Origin: Nectonema munidae
Taxonomy: Eukaryota > Nematomorpha > Nectonematoida > Nectonematidae
DNA: 64,000 nucleotides
Reading direction: 5' to 3'
Assembly (NCBI GenBank): GCA_030549495.1
Contig: JAUIRK010001052.1
Span: 3,162,001 to 3,226,000 of the forward strand
A program made the position numbers and the translations under genes. Positions within the stretch are counted from its first letter, which is position 1. Every line of letters begins with the position of its first letter. Shown here piece after piece: positions 24,951 through 35,357 of the stretch. Under the pieces are notes generated by a model. That model did no database searches and was not told the origin of the DNA. It saw only the letters and a list, made by a program, of their open reading frames with translations.

Positions 24951-25060
24951 CTTTTTCTTCACGAACAGTTGCATATTGACTATTTGTTATGGGACATGCT
25001 TGACGTGAGCACAGACCAGTAACATTATATTCATTTCTGCAAAATGTTTGAGTCTTACTT
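24951..25060 (-). CDS. MAK16, N-terminal Cys-cluster exon (first coding exon not found)
   Basis: A 110-bp exon: acceptor GTTTTAG, donor GTTCTT. It reads [20 protein letters not shown] then [17 protein letters not shown]. Human MAK16 has [20 protein letters not shown] then SCPLANSQYATIKEEKG. The spaced Cys residues of the family are all present. It starts with the last base of a codon, so a short first exon (about 22 codons, with the family's DDVIW motif) must lie further right; I could not find it. The donor GTTCTT is weaker than those of the other exons. Confidence 0.9.
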
Positions 25061-25579
25061 CTAAAACAAAAATCATCAAAATTAGTCTTAAGAACTTCAA
25101 AAAAACTTACAAAAATTTAAAACTACAAAATCCATTCTTTAAAATATCCCAAGATAACTACAAATAAAAAGGAAGTATTAAAAACATAAACATTATAGAG
25201 ATATTACATCGTCGTGATTCATAATAAACTATAACTCCATGTTTAGTTTTGAACAAAGAGATAATTTTGAAAATTATTTTTATTTATTTATTTAAAAAAA
25301 GAAAAAATACACAAATTAAATATATAAAGGAATCATCGATTAAAACGTTTTGTTAGCAAGATCTAGAGGAGAAAGGAAGATTAACTTCATCGTGATGCCC
25401 CTAACCAGTAAGAGAATACAAGTAATAAAACAGTAGGAAAATAATAATAAAAATAATTAAATAACAAACGTAATAAAATTTTCACATTAGGTAAACAATT
25501 AAAAAATAGGCGAGAAAAAAAAGAATGAACATACTATATATTAAAGATTAAACAAATTTAATAGTACAAAAAATATATA
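25061..25579. other. No gene seen
   Basis: AT-rich intron or flank DNA between the MAK16 exon and the Tigger element. Nothing recognised. Confidence 0.5.
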
Positions 25580-28034
25580 CAGTCAAACCTGTATTAAACG
25601 ACCATTCAAGGTAAGACCTAATTTTGGTCGCATTAGACAGGTGGTCGTTAAAAACAGTGAAAATATTTCAAAATATTGACTTCAATAAATTGTAAACCAA
25701 AATGTCGTAGAAGATTGAATCACAATTATAAAAGTTAAAATTAATTTATTTAAACTTTAAAATAATCAGTCATCCTTTTTTGTTGTAAGGTTTTTGCTGA
25801 CATTTTGTCAACCTCAGAACTTGTTTTCACCATGTATTCCAGAGCTTTTCCTAAGCCATGATGAAGAGCAAACTTTTTTAGTTTATCCGCAATTTTTATT
25901 GCTTCTTTTAAAGAGTATGTGCCACTTTCTTCTGCTTCTTCATCACTTTCCAAAGAACTCTCTTCTTTTTCTCTTTCGATCTCTTTTAATGCTTCTTTTG
26001 CAGGTAAGTCAAACACGCTATTCTTAACATCGCATGTGTACAAGTCTTTATCAATATTTGCAACAGCTTCATACTCAGCCCCGAAAACATCTCTACTTAA
26101 ATTTTTCACTGCAGTAGGTATTCCTTCTTCAATCTCAAGATTCCACACAGAAATGTTTTCTTTGCGAAATCCGGCCTTTATGAAGCATTTCTTGATTGTG
26201 CTTTCCTCAACTTCTTCCCATGCTGCAATACACAATAAAATGACATCCAATATTTGTGTTGATTTTAAGGACTGACTTGCATTAATACATCTTGATTCAT
26301 CTCTGTCCATTTGTCTGACTATATGGAAAAACTATAGAAAAATTAGCGATTGTTCAGTAGATTAAAAAATTAAAAAACATTTACTTGTCGTTTTCTAAAT
26401 TTTAACTTCATTGCTTCAATTATCCCTTGAATTTTAACGTTACTGAGCTTAAGATTGGGATGACAAGGGGCATTATCAATGAATAGAAGGACGTTCCTTT
26501 TCCAACTTTCATTTTCCTATAAAAATTTTGTAGCGAGTCTTCAAAAATCTCATCAGTCATCCAAGCTTTTCTATTAAACTAGTACTCCACTGTTAAAGGG
26601 CTCAACTTCACTTTTGAAAAACATCAGGAGACTTTGATTTTTGCAATCACTAAAGGTCACAACGTGCTATTGTTATTCTTCCCTTTGATCGTTTTCCACA
26701 TGGACATCCTTCACATAAAAACTATCCAACCATTTGAAGCTTTAAAATTCGATTTTCCAAGTTCTTCAGCAAAGCTTTAGTTTTGAGAATTGGTCCACTG
26801 ACTGGAAGGCCTCTAGCCAAAGCGTCAATAAACCCCCTGTATGTTAGAGTGTTTATCTCTTCATTTCCTGTGAGATAGTTTTTTCTTTTTGATACTGTTG
26901 ACACACAACATTTAGAATAATCTTCTAACACTTGTGCTTTCCTTTTTCCTAATGTTTGGATTTGAGTTTTACCTAAACCCATCTTAGTAGCTATTTTATA
27001 TACTGCTCTGCCACTAATAAAATAAAAGTTTAATTACATCGTACTTTTGTTGAAGAGCAAGTGATGTTCTTTTTTTCGACATATTACCTACTATGTAAAC
27101 ATGATCTAACTATTATATTGAAATTTGTAACCAATAAACTTACGTAAAAAACAACAAGAACAAAAGATATGAAAAATGGCTGATAATGAGAAATCAACAA
27201 GGAAAATCTTTTATCTTTTATTCATCATAAGGCTGATTTCATCCATGTCATATTGATTGTGTTCAAAGTATTGATGTACGAGATATGATGTGTCACAAAA
27301 GAAATTCAGTTTTACTAGTCTTACTGTGCAACAATTGCACTATTTTTTTCAAGTGTGTTTAAAATGTAACTGTCTGCAAAATAGTCGTTTAATGCAGATT
27401 TTTTTAATAAATTTTAGTGCAAAACATGGTCGAAGGTCGCGTTAGACAGTGTGTCGCTAAATACAGAGTGAAAACAGTTCAATTTTCGTCGGGAGGAAAA
27501 AACTATGGTCGCTATACAATGGGTCGCTAAGGTTTACTAAGAATTTTATTTCATACTCTTGTAATGAGATGAACAATACACATCATTGGAATGATTTATC
27601 ACAATGTTTATCAATATCATGTGTATAGAACAATTTACTAGCCCTGCTGTGAGAGTTACACTTTTTATTTTGTGAGCAGTCGCTATTAGTGTATGTACAC
27701 TGCACAGTGTACACTATATAGAATTCATACTATGCTCTGTGCTGGTATGAAAAAATGATAATGAGAGAAATTATAAGAACAATCGTTCATTACAACAGTG
27801 CTTAACAAATAAAAACATTTGTGAAAAAATAAGTTATAATATTCAACAAAAAATAGTCGCTTAAATCAGTACTTAGAGATAAATTTCATTCAAAAACATG
27901 GTCGTAGGTCGCGTTAGACAGTGTGTCGTTAAATACAGGGTGAAAACAGTCAAATTTTCATTGGGAGGAAGAAAAAAGGTCGTTATGGGCAGGGAGTCGT
28001 TTAATACAGGGGGTCGCTAAGGCAGGTTTGACTG
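25580..28034 (-). mobile_element. Tigger (pogo/Tc1-mariner) element, 2455 bp
   Basis: Ends are inverted repeats, CAGTCAAACCTGTATTAAAC at the left and the reverse of it, GGCAGGTTTGACTG, at the right, each next to TA (25,578-25,579 and 28,035-28,036), the pogo target. Inside, the minus strand carries a decayed transposase. The right end is present twice: the terminal block 27,848-28,034 has a diverged copy at 27,371-27,537. Between these is a perfect 20-bp palindrome, TGTACACTGCACAGTGTACA (27,694-27,713). Confidence 0.85.
25750..26990 (-). pseudogene. Tigger transposase, decayed
   Basis: Reading leftward: a fragment at 26,722-26,982 has MGLGKTQIQTLGKRK and RGLPVSGPILKTKAL, which match the helix-turn-helix and CENP-B-type DNA-binding part (VSGP motif). 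Around 26,390-26,500 broken frames give RNVLLFIDNAPCHPNLKLSN, the first catalytic Asp block of Tigger DDE transposases. The 186-residue frame 25,750-26,310 is the C-terminal part (ILDVILLCIAAWEEVEE). Frame changes separate these parts. Confidence 0.75.
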
Positions 28035-28179
28035 TATTAGGTAAAAAGTAAAGCATTTAGAGAGAAAACTATTTAAAATGGATTTTCAGAGAGATTTAAC
28101 ACAAATGAAGTTGAGTGAAATATATTTATAATTGACTATTCATTTACTTTAAACCCGCATTAATTCATTTTTTGTATAT

Positions 28180-28390
28180 TACAGCAGGGTACAGAAAAAT
28201 CAAAAAGAAGTGTCACATCATCTGGGAAAAGTGTAGGATAACAGAAATTTAGAAGAATATTAATAAGCTCAATCATGTAGATTATAAATAGGAAAGGTCG
28301 AAGAATGGAGTATTAAGGACCACCAACAATTAATAAACTAGTAGAAGAACAAGATTCTTTGAGATTAACATAAAAAATCTATTAAAAGAT
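28180..28390 (-). pseudogene. LINE reverse-transcriptase fragment
   Basis: On the minus strand, broken frames read GGP.YSILRPFLFIIYMIEL and then PDDVTLLFDF. They correspond to the GVPQGSxLGPLLFLxYINDL and (A)DDVTLLF motifs of CR1/Jockey-type RT. It is a short remnant lying next to the 5' end of the I-group LINE. Confidence 0.6.
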
Positions 28391-28433
28391 AAAATCAAAT
28401 ATTTATTTAAAAAATAGGTTTTTCATACAGGTT

Positions 28434-29108
28434 ATTAAAGGCCTTGAAACCAAAAATAACTCCCTCTCTATTACTAAAACCAGATCCTCACATACAGGAA
28501 CCATCTACTTTCAATTCAAAAATTCACAACAAAAAGCAGCAGCTAAATCCTCTCTCTTAAAAAACGGCGTCAGCGTTTGTGATTTACCCACTCCAATACC
28601 CAAATTTATTCTAAGAGGTATACCTAAAGAAATTAATATTAATAATCTGACAGACACATTAGAAGAACAAAACGAAAACTTCAAAAGTATAGGAAAATTA
28701 GTGAATCCTACCCAACTAGGCAAGGAAGGAACCTTCTCCTACACGGTACTAATTGAGCCAAGCAATCCTGAATTATTTAAATATCTCCGCAATCAACCAA
28801 AAATTTTTCTAGGATATAATCTGTTAACCCTAAATCTTTTTAAACCCAGAACTAAACAATGCGAAAATTGCCTTAAATACGGCCACTTGAAACAAAAATG
28901 TAATGCTTCATCCCCAAACTGCGCACACTGCGGCAACCGAGGACATTCACTAACATCTTGCACACACTCAAACGACTCAACCAAGATCACCTGCATCAAT
29001 TGTAAATTACCACATATTGCAACATCCAAAACATGCAGTTTTTATATCAATCACAGTAACTCAATTCTAGCGCAACACATTAAAACTATAGATAATTACA
29101 CATGTTAA
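28434..29108 (+). CDS. LINE copy A ORF1 (gag-like), N-terminus missing
   Basis: Open in one frame from the element's left border to TAA at 29,106-29,108, without an ATG start because the copy is 5'-truncated. It shows an RRM-like or ORF1-type region (GTIYFQFKNSQQKAAAK, FILRGIPKEININN) and three CCHC-type knuckles: CENCLKYGHLKQKC, CAHCGNRGHSLTSC and CINCKLPHIATSKTC. It binds the element's RNA in related LINEs. The stop overlaps the ORF2 start within ATGTTAA. The same 7-base overlap (ATGCTAA) is seen in copy B, so it is a family trait. Confidence 0.8.
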   Translation: MKGLETKNNSLSITKTRSSHTGTIYFQFKNSQQKAAAKSSLLKNGVSVCDLPTPIPKFILRGIPKEININNLTDTLEEQNENFKSIGKLVNPTQLGKEGTFSYTVLIEPSNPELFKYLRNQPKIFLGYNLLTLNLFKPRTKQCENCLKYGHLKQKCNASSPNCAHCGNRGHSLTSCTHSNDSTKITCINCKLPHIATSKTCSFYINHSNSILAQHIKTIDNYTC

Positions 29109-32100
29109 ATTTTCTGCACATCAACTTAAATCATTCTAAAACGGCATGGGATAACCTTATTAATATAATTCTCTCCCAACAATACGATGTAATATCCATC
29201 AATGAACCCTACACACGCATACCTCACCTACTTGACCAATACAAACTCATACACCTACCCCCTTTAAACGATTACTCCGCTTGCATCATAATAAAAACTT
29301 CCATTCTCAATACACCATTATACCAATTCTCCAACTCTAACTACATCTTCACTCTTATCCACTCAACTACTACGCCACTAATCTTCTGTTCTCTTTACTC
29401 ACAACCCTCTTCTTTACATCCTATTCCTTATCGTTTTGATAATACACTAACCCAAATAAAAAACTACATCAACAAAAGTTTTTACCTCATTATTTCTACA
29501 GACCTAAATGCACGTTCATACTTATGGGATATAAAACAAAATTTTCGTGGTTTGCAAACCCTCAATTTCCTTTCTGCCCATAACCTCACTATAGCTGATT
29601 CTAGCACATCACCAACTTTTCAAAGAAAACACCTAGACAAAATATATCAATCCCACATCGACATCACCATTATCTCAAATGAATCACTTAAAATTATAAA
29701 AAATTGGAAGATTTGTGATACACCCTCAGCTTCAGACCACTCTTTTATATCTTTCCAAGCCAATCTTAATGCACTTAAAAAGATCAAACACAAACACCCC
29801 ATTGGCAAACACATTTTCTGGTCAGCCTTCCTAAAATCCCTACAATCAAAACTTTACAATACGGAAATGGAAACCAATACAACATCAGAACTAGAAAAAT
29901 CAGCATTATTCCTTAACGAAACAATTTCAACTTCTATTATCTCTTCCACTCCTAACAACCCATTTCCGAAACGCAAAAACGCCTATTTCTGGAACCCCTA
30001 CTTGAACAACCTAAAACACCAAATCAAACGCTCATCAAAACTTATAAGAAGAATAAACACCCAGGATAACATTCAACATTACTTCCTACTAAAAAACCTG
30101 TACAAAAAAGAAATCAATAAAGCTAAAAAACAAGCCTGGAAAAAATTCACCACTCAAACTCCCTCCAACCCCTGGAGCACTATTCATAAAATCACTAATA
30201 AAAAATCCTCATCTCCATTGCCTCCCCATATACTCCCAGCAAACAACAATGAAGCATCACACTTGACCCCCTCCTTTCTCACCTCACTTTTTCCATCTGA
30301 TTCACTAATAACCGACAACATTCACAATTCCATCATAAGACTTAAAACTCAAGCATACTTACGCAACACCAACACCTTTGATTTTCCACGAATCACTATC
30401 ACAGAACTCAACAATGCCGTAAACTCCTTCAAACCCAAACTAGCTTGCAGTTACGACCACATATCCATGAAACACGTTCGCAAAGCATACCATATTATTT
30501 ATCCCCACATACTTCAATTATTCAACAGTTGCTTAAGACTAAGCTATTTTCCAAATATCTGGAAAATTAGCAAATTAATCTTAATTCCCAAACCAAATCG
30601 AGATCTCAATAACATAAAAAACTGGCGCCCCATATCTCTTTTACCGACAATAGGCAAAATCTTAGAGAAAATTCTGAGGAAGAGACTGTTACATTATAGC
30701 TTAAAAAATGGTCTCATTCACGCTAATCAATTTGCTTATCTTCCCAACAAAAGCTCAGAACTAGCACTTTCTCGCCTCACGCTCTTCCTCGAGTCCGCAC
30801 TAAAGAATCATAAAATAGCCTCAACTTTATTCCTAGATATTGAAAATGCTTTTAACACTGCCTGGAACCCAGCTATTATTAATAATCTCATAGATAACAC
30901 CTACCCCACATACATGATAAAATTCATACACAATTACCTCAACCATCGCATTCTAATTCTAACTGAAAACAACAACTCATATATTCGCGAGCTCTCTCTC
31001 TCTACTCCTCAAGGAGGCAACTTATCTGACCTACTTTGGTTAATACTCATCAATCCACTTCTTGCCTTTATCAACAACAAGTCTGACTTTTCTCAGGGAT
31101 TCTCCGATGATCTTCTTTTCTCCTTTTCTAGTTCTGAGCAAAACGAAAATCTTAAACAATCTGCTTCTTTACTAAAACAAATTCAATTCAAAGCCCAACA
31201 ATTCAAAATTTCCTTTAACCCTAATAAATCCCACTTAATCCACTTTACACGCAAAAGAATCAAACCTTTACCCTTACAACTGAACACAACAGACAAATTA
31301 GATCCTCAAAACCAAGTAAAATATCTCGGACTCACCTTTCAACCCAATCTAAAATTCTCAACTCATTTCAAAAGCATCTCACAAAAACTAATCAAAACCC
31401 TTTTCTCTCTTAAAAACGGAATTTCTTACAAATGGGGACTTTCCCCAAAAATCACAAAATTCATTCATAAAAGTCTAATTTTCCCTGTCCTCAAATATGG
31501 AGTTCTCTCATGGGGCTCAGAGTTGAGACACCAGTCATCCATCACTCATCTCAGCAAAATTCATCGCCTGTGTCTTCTTTCTATCACCAATGCCTATCAC
31601 ACTACACCAACTACAAAACTTGAATTATTCACTAACACGCTACCGCTACACCTCAATCTAAAGAAAACGCTTCTTAAAAATTACCTTATAACTTTCTGCT
31701 CTACACCCCCACCACATCCTTTCACCAGCCTATACACAACTCAAACATCCCAATCCCTGCAGTATTACAATTCCTTATTAATTCAGTTTGCTCCTAACAA
31801 AACATCTTATCAAGTACTACCATTAAACCACCCAATCGAGCTCATCCACCCTTCTTCGCCTCCTCCTTACATCACAAACATCTGTCACCACAGATATCTT
31901 GCCCTAAACTCTATAGCTCACCAACGCACAACAAACAATACCTGTTCACTTTCAATTTTCACTGACGGTTCTAAATCACAACACCGCTCTTCAGCTGCAT
32001 GCGCTTTCTTCCTACAAAACACAAAAAACCCTTTTCTTATCCAACACACAAACCTAGATCCAGAAATCACTGCACACGAAACTGAAATTCACGCAGTACT

Positions 32101-32848
32101 ACTATCCTGCAACATACTCCTTAATAACCTAACTTCCTTTTCTACCTCCTTCAAATACATAACTTTTTTCACAGACTCGCAAAATTTAATAAAAAACCTA
32201 AAACTCGAAAATAAAATCTCACACTCAACTTATAGTTTAGCACGCAAACTTATTCACCTATCCAATCACTTTGCAGTAAAAATCGTCTGGTGCCCAGCTC
32301 ATTCCAGCTGTTTTGAAAATTACCTCGTTGACTATATCGCAAAATCAAATATCTCCGATTCTCAGATCCTACCCCTATTTTCTCTACCCATCTCCACTTT
32401 TACAAATACTATAACCAACTCTACACTACTGCAGTGGCAACAATCTATCGACTCAACCATCACATCACCTCTGACATCTATGCCATTATCACAACTCATT
32501 TTAAAGAAACACTTTCACTCACTCCCTCGGAACATCATTCGCTGGCTCTCATCCCATTGCCCTTGTAATGCATACTTCTTCAAATTCAAACTTCACTCAA
32601 ACCCTTTCTGTCGTTACAGCTGTTCGTACATTGAAACACCTACACATATCCTCCTTTATTGTCCAATTTTTGATTCTCACCGACACCAACTCCTTGATAA
32701 AAGTCGCTTCTTTTTTAAAGATATTCCATCCTCTTTACATGATCTTCTACAACATCCACTACTCATCAAACATCTCTCCCTTCTCATAACCACAATCGAA
32801 CCTATACTCTCTGCAACCCAAACACTCATTCCTCCCTCAAATATCTAA
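29102..32848 (+). CDS. LINE copy A ORF2: endonuclease-RT-RNase H polyprotein, 1248 aa
   Basis: Intact. APE-type endonuclease at residues 1-230 (HINLNHSK at the start, INEPY near 35, TDLNARS near 140, SDHSF near 212). Reverse transcriptase at about 440-720: NWRPISLLPTIGK, FLDIENAF (near 578), STPQGGNLSD and the catalytic GFSDDLLFSF (near 665). RNase H at about 950-1085: FTDGSK, ETEIHA, FTDSQN, CPAHSS and DYIAKS. A C-terminal zinc motif follows near 1153 (SSHCPCNAYFF ... ETPTHILLYCP ... H). The RT box is FSDD where most LINEs have F/YADD; copy B has the same. All catalytic acids are present, so activity is plausible. Confidence 0.9.
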   Translation: MLNFLHINLNHSKTAWDNLINIILSQQYDVISINEPYTRIPHLLDQYKLIHLPPLNDYSACIIIKTSILNTPLYQFSNSNYIFTLIHSTTTPLIFCSLYSQPSSLHPIPYRFDNTLTQIKNYINKSFYLIISTDLNARSYLWDIKQNFRGLQTLNFLSAHNLTIADSSTSPTFQRKHLDKIYQSHIDITIISNESLKIIKNWKICDTPSASDHSFISFQANLNALKKIKHKHPIGKHIFWSAFLKSLQSKLYNTEMETNTTSELEKSALFLNETISTSIISSTPNNPFPKRKNAYFWNPYLNNLKHQIKRSSKLIRRINTQDNIQHYFLLKNLYKKEINKAKKQAWKKFTTQTPSNPWSTIHKITNKKSSSPLPPHILPANNNEASHLTPSFLTSLFPSDSLITDNIHNSIIRLKTQAYLRNTNTFDFPRITITELNNAVNSFKPKLACSYDHISMKHVRKAYHIIYPHILQLFNSCLRLSYFPNIWKISKLILIPKPNRDLNNIKNWRPISLLPTIGKILEKILRKRLLHYSLKNGLIHANQFAYLPNKSSELALSRLTLFLESALKNHKIASTLFLDIENAFNTAWNPAIINNLIDNTYPTYMIKFIHNYLNHRILILTENNNSYIRELSLSTPQGGNLSDLLWLILINPLLAFINNKSDFSQGFSDDLLFSFSSSEQNENLKQSASLLKQIQFKAQQFKISFNPNKSHLIHFTRKRIKPLPLQLNTTDKLDPQNQVKYLGLTFQPNLKFSTHFKSISQKLIKTLFSLKNGISYKWGLSPKITKFIHKSLIFPVLKYGVLSWGSELRHQSSITHLSKIHRLCLLSITNAYHTTPTTKLELFTNTLPLHLNLKKTLLKNYLITFCSTPPPHPFTSLYTTQTSQSLQYYNSLLIQFAPNKTSYQVLPLNHPIELIHPSSPPPYITNICHHRYLALNSIAHQRTTNNTCSLSIFTDGSKSQHRSSAACAFFLQNTKNPFLIQHTNLDPEITAHETEIHAVLLSCNILLNNLTSFSTSFKYITFFTDSQNLIKNLKLENKISHSTYSLARKLIHLSNHFAVKIVWCPAHSSCFENYLVDYIAKSNISDSQILPLFSLPISTFTNTITNSTLLQWQQSIDSTITSPLTSMPLSQLILKKHFHSLPRNIIRWLSSHCPCNAYFFKFKLHSNPFCRYSCSYIETPTHILLYCPIFDSHRHQLLDKSRFFFKDIPSSLHDLLQHPLLIKHLSLLITTIEPILSATQTLIPPSNI

Positions 32849-33000
32849 TAACAATAAGCCACTATCACCACTAATCCATGCATTCCACAAAACAATCTAA
32901 TGTCTACACCCATAAAAATCTTCCAAATTTTCTTTTTCTATTTCAGAAAAACCCACAAAACTAAACTTACACTTTGAAGACCAAATTCCAGCAGACTTGC

Positions 33001-33030
33001 AAGCATATCAGCTCCAGCTGGAAAGTGCTT
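33001..33030 (+). other. 3' UTR hairpin of the I-group LINE, copy A
   Basis: The 30 bases begin AAGCA and end TGCTT, which pair, and enclose a second stem, CAGCT/AGCTG. The same place in copy C and in the minus-strand copy at 38.5 kb keeps the outer AGCA/TGCT stem and changes the inner stem on both sides. It lies about 20 bases before the (CCTA)n tail. By analogy with other LINEs, it may be the site the RT recognises. Confidence 0.55.
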
Positions 33031-33233
33031 AGAAATCTCCATACCTACCTACCTACCTACAGGTTGTTGGGTATTGCTAAAAAGTGCGCTAGGGGGCGCT
33101 ACAATTTTAAGGTGTGCAATAATCTCTTAATAGTAATAAAAAAAAATATTTAATTTTTAAATCAAAGTTTTTTTCCTATTTTTCTATAAAAAAACTCTTT
33201 TCTTAGATTTTTTATGTTTTCTTACTTATTTTT

Positions 33234-35357
33234 GCTGGAGTTAAAGAATATCTTATGTGTTATTGCTCTTTCTTGTAGTCTTAGTAGAAATGAAAAGGAT
33301 TTGGTGAGGTTTTCTTGTTGAGAGTTACTGGTGAAGGTGAATAATATGTCGTCTGAAAAACATTGGGAGAAATCAGTGTTGGTGTGGATTAGATCGAGAA
33401 GCGGGTCTATGAGAACTAGCCAGAGGATATCAGAAAGACATCCTCCCTGGGGAGTCGAGAGGGTTAGCTTATGGATGCAAAGGGAAGCGCGATGTCGGAA
33501 AATGAGACAGCTGTTTGAAAGGTATGAGCTAATAAATTTGATGATGTAAGGAGGAAATGATTTGTGTGCAAGGTTAGTGATGATGGCAGGATGCCAGGCT
33601 GAGTTGAAAGCGTTGTTTATGTCTAAGAAGATTGTAGAAGAAATTTTCTGAGTAGAAAGAGAAGAGTCAAGGTAGGTGGTTAGACGCGATAGTGCTGTTT
33701 CCGTATTTTTGTTGGGAAGGTATGCAAATTGCGTGTGATGAATGAGGTTACGGGATAGGATGTAGTGGACTAGACGTTTGCGAATGATTTTTTCGAAAAG
33801 TTTGCCTAGTATGGGTAGTAGAGTGATTGGTCGCCAATTTTGAATGAGGCTTGAATCTTTATTGGGTTTAGGAATGAGTATGAGTTTGCCGATTTTCCAA
33901 ACGTTGGGGAAATGTGAATGAGTAAGGCATGCATTGAAAATAAGGAGTAAATGTTTGTTTAGAATGTGTATTGATTTTTTAATATGTTTGGGTGAGATAT
34001 GGTCGTAGCTAGATGAGGCATTTGTTTTAAGAGCGTTTACTGCTATGTTTAATTCATTTAGTGTGATTGGAGGAAAAATAGGGTTTTGGATGGAGTGAAT
34101 GATGTTTTTAGAGTGTTCTCGAATTGTGTGGTGAAAGGGGAGATCAGAAGAGGGAGAGTCGGGGGGAAAGATTGTCGATAGAAATGGAGGGTTGTAGTGT
34201 GTTGTATGATCGGATGAGCAGGGAAGTATTGTTTCGGGGAGAATAGAAGGTTTTTTCTTTTTAGTTAGCCTATTGATGATGTTCCATGGGTTGTTTGAGT
34301 GTTGGCTGGTGAATTTTACCCATGAGTTCTTTTTAGCTTGAAGTATTGCCTGTTTGTATTCTTTTTTAACAGTAGAATGGATTGAGATGATTAAGGGAGT
34401 AGGAGATTTTCGTAGGGTTTTGATAATTCGTTTTAGATTGTTTTTTATTGCATTTAACTCGGGTGTCCAGAAATAGGCATGTTTTCTTTTAGGAAATGGT
34501 TTGATAGGAGTGGAGGATAAGATGGAATGTGAGACATGATCATTGAGAGATAGTGCTGCTTTATCGATGTAAGTGGGAGAAGAGAGGGATGTTAATGTAG
34601 GGAGTGAGTTGTTGAGAATGTTGAGATATGTAAGCCAGTGAGTTGTGTTTTTTTTTATAATGTTGTTATAGTTTTTGATGGTTGTAGTGTTTATGTGAAG
34701 TTGAAATGTTATGAAGGCGTGATCTGAAGCTGATGGGATGTCTGAGATTGACCAATTGGATATTAGATTGAGAGTATTTGAGGTGGTTATTGTGAGGTCA
34801 ATGTGAGAGGTGTATTGTTCGTTGTTACAAGAGCGTTGGTATGTAGGGTTTTTAGATTTGTCAGCGAGATATAGGTTGTTCGAACATAAGAAATTGATGA
34901 CTTGTTGACCTCGTGGGTTTTCTTTGTGGTCCCAGATGTGGGATCGAGCGTTGCAATCAGTTGAGATGATTAAATGATATGTAGACGGGAGTGTGGATGT
35001 TGCAAGTGTTAGTGATTGGGAGAAATCAGAGGGGATGGCTATTGGGTGTGAGGGAGGAGAGTAAAGGGTTGCGAAAAGAAGAGGGTGAGGTTTGGTGTGA
35101 ACAAGAACAAAGTAAAAATTGTTGGAAGAGAATCGTGGTAATGGTGTGTGGTGAACGGTTGATTTTATGTAGATGCATGCTGAATAACAGGATAACGGTG
35201 ACGTGTGATATAGTAAATAGTTTGGTATAATAGAAGAGAAGTTTGGATATGGTTCGTTAATAGATATTACATCAAAAAAGTTTGAAATTAGAATGTTATA
35301 TAGGTTTGTCCAAGCGGCATTAGAGTGGTTGAGGTTAATGTGGAGAAAATTTAGCAT
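33234..35357 (-). CDS. LINE copy B ORF2, endonuclease and most of RT (inverted part)
   Basis: A 711-codon open frame that runs out of the element into flanking DNA at its 3' end. It starts MLNFLHINLNHSNAAW, as in copy A. Endonuclease blocks are NEPY, STDCNARSHIWD and SDHAFITF. RT blocks are NWRPITLLPILGK, FLDINNAFNSAW, STPQGGCLSDILWLVL and CFSDDILFTF. It stops short of the thumb and RNase H, which are found in the forward part. No internal breaks. Confidence 0.85.

Larger units (their letters stand above)
28434..33057 (+). mobile_element. I-group LINE, copy A: 5'-truncated, ORF2 intact
   Basis: Contains the 3' part of ORF1, a full ORF2 (endonuclease, RT, RNase H, zinc motif), a short 3' UTR and a (CCTA)n tail. 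The 8-bp word TACAGGTT lies at both borders (28,426-28,433 and 33,058-33,065), a likely target-site duplication. The sense strand is strikingly rich in A and C and poor in G. RNase H after RT places it with the I/Loa/R1-type LINEs. Because ORF2 is whole and ORF1 lacks only its start, this is a young insertion. Confidence 0.85.

Noticed and set aside
25061-28430. First coding exon of MAK16
   Set aside because: Searched on the minus strand for a DDVIW...FCSFK-type exon ending two bases into a codon. No candidate with splice support was seen here or in the gaps further right.
33331-33549. Plus-strand frame inside the inverted LINE half
   Set aside because: Antisense shadow of the RT reading frame.
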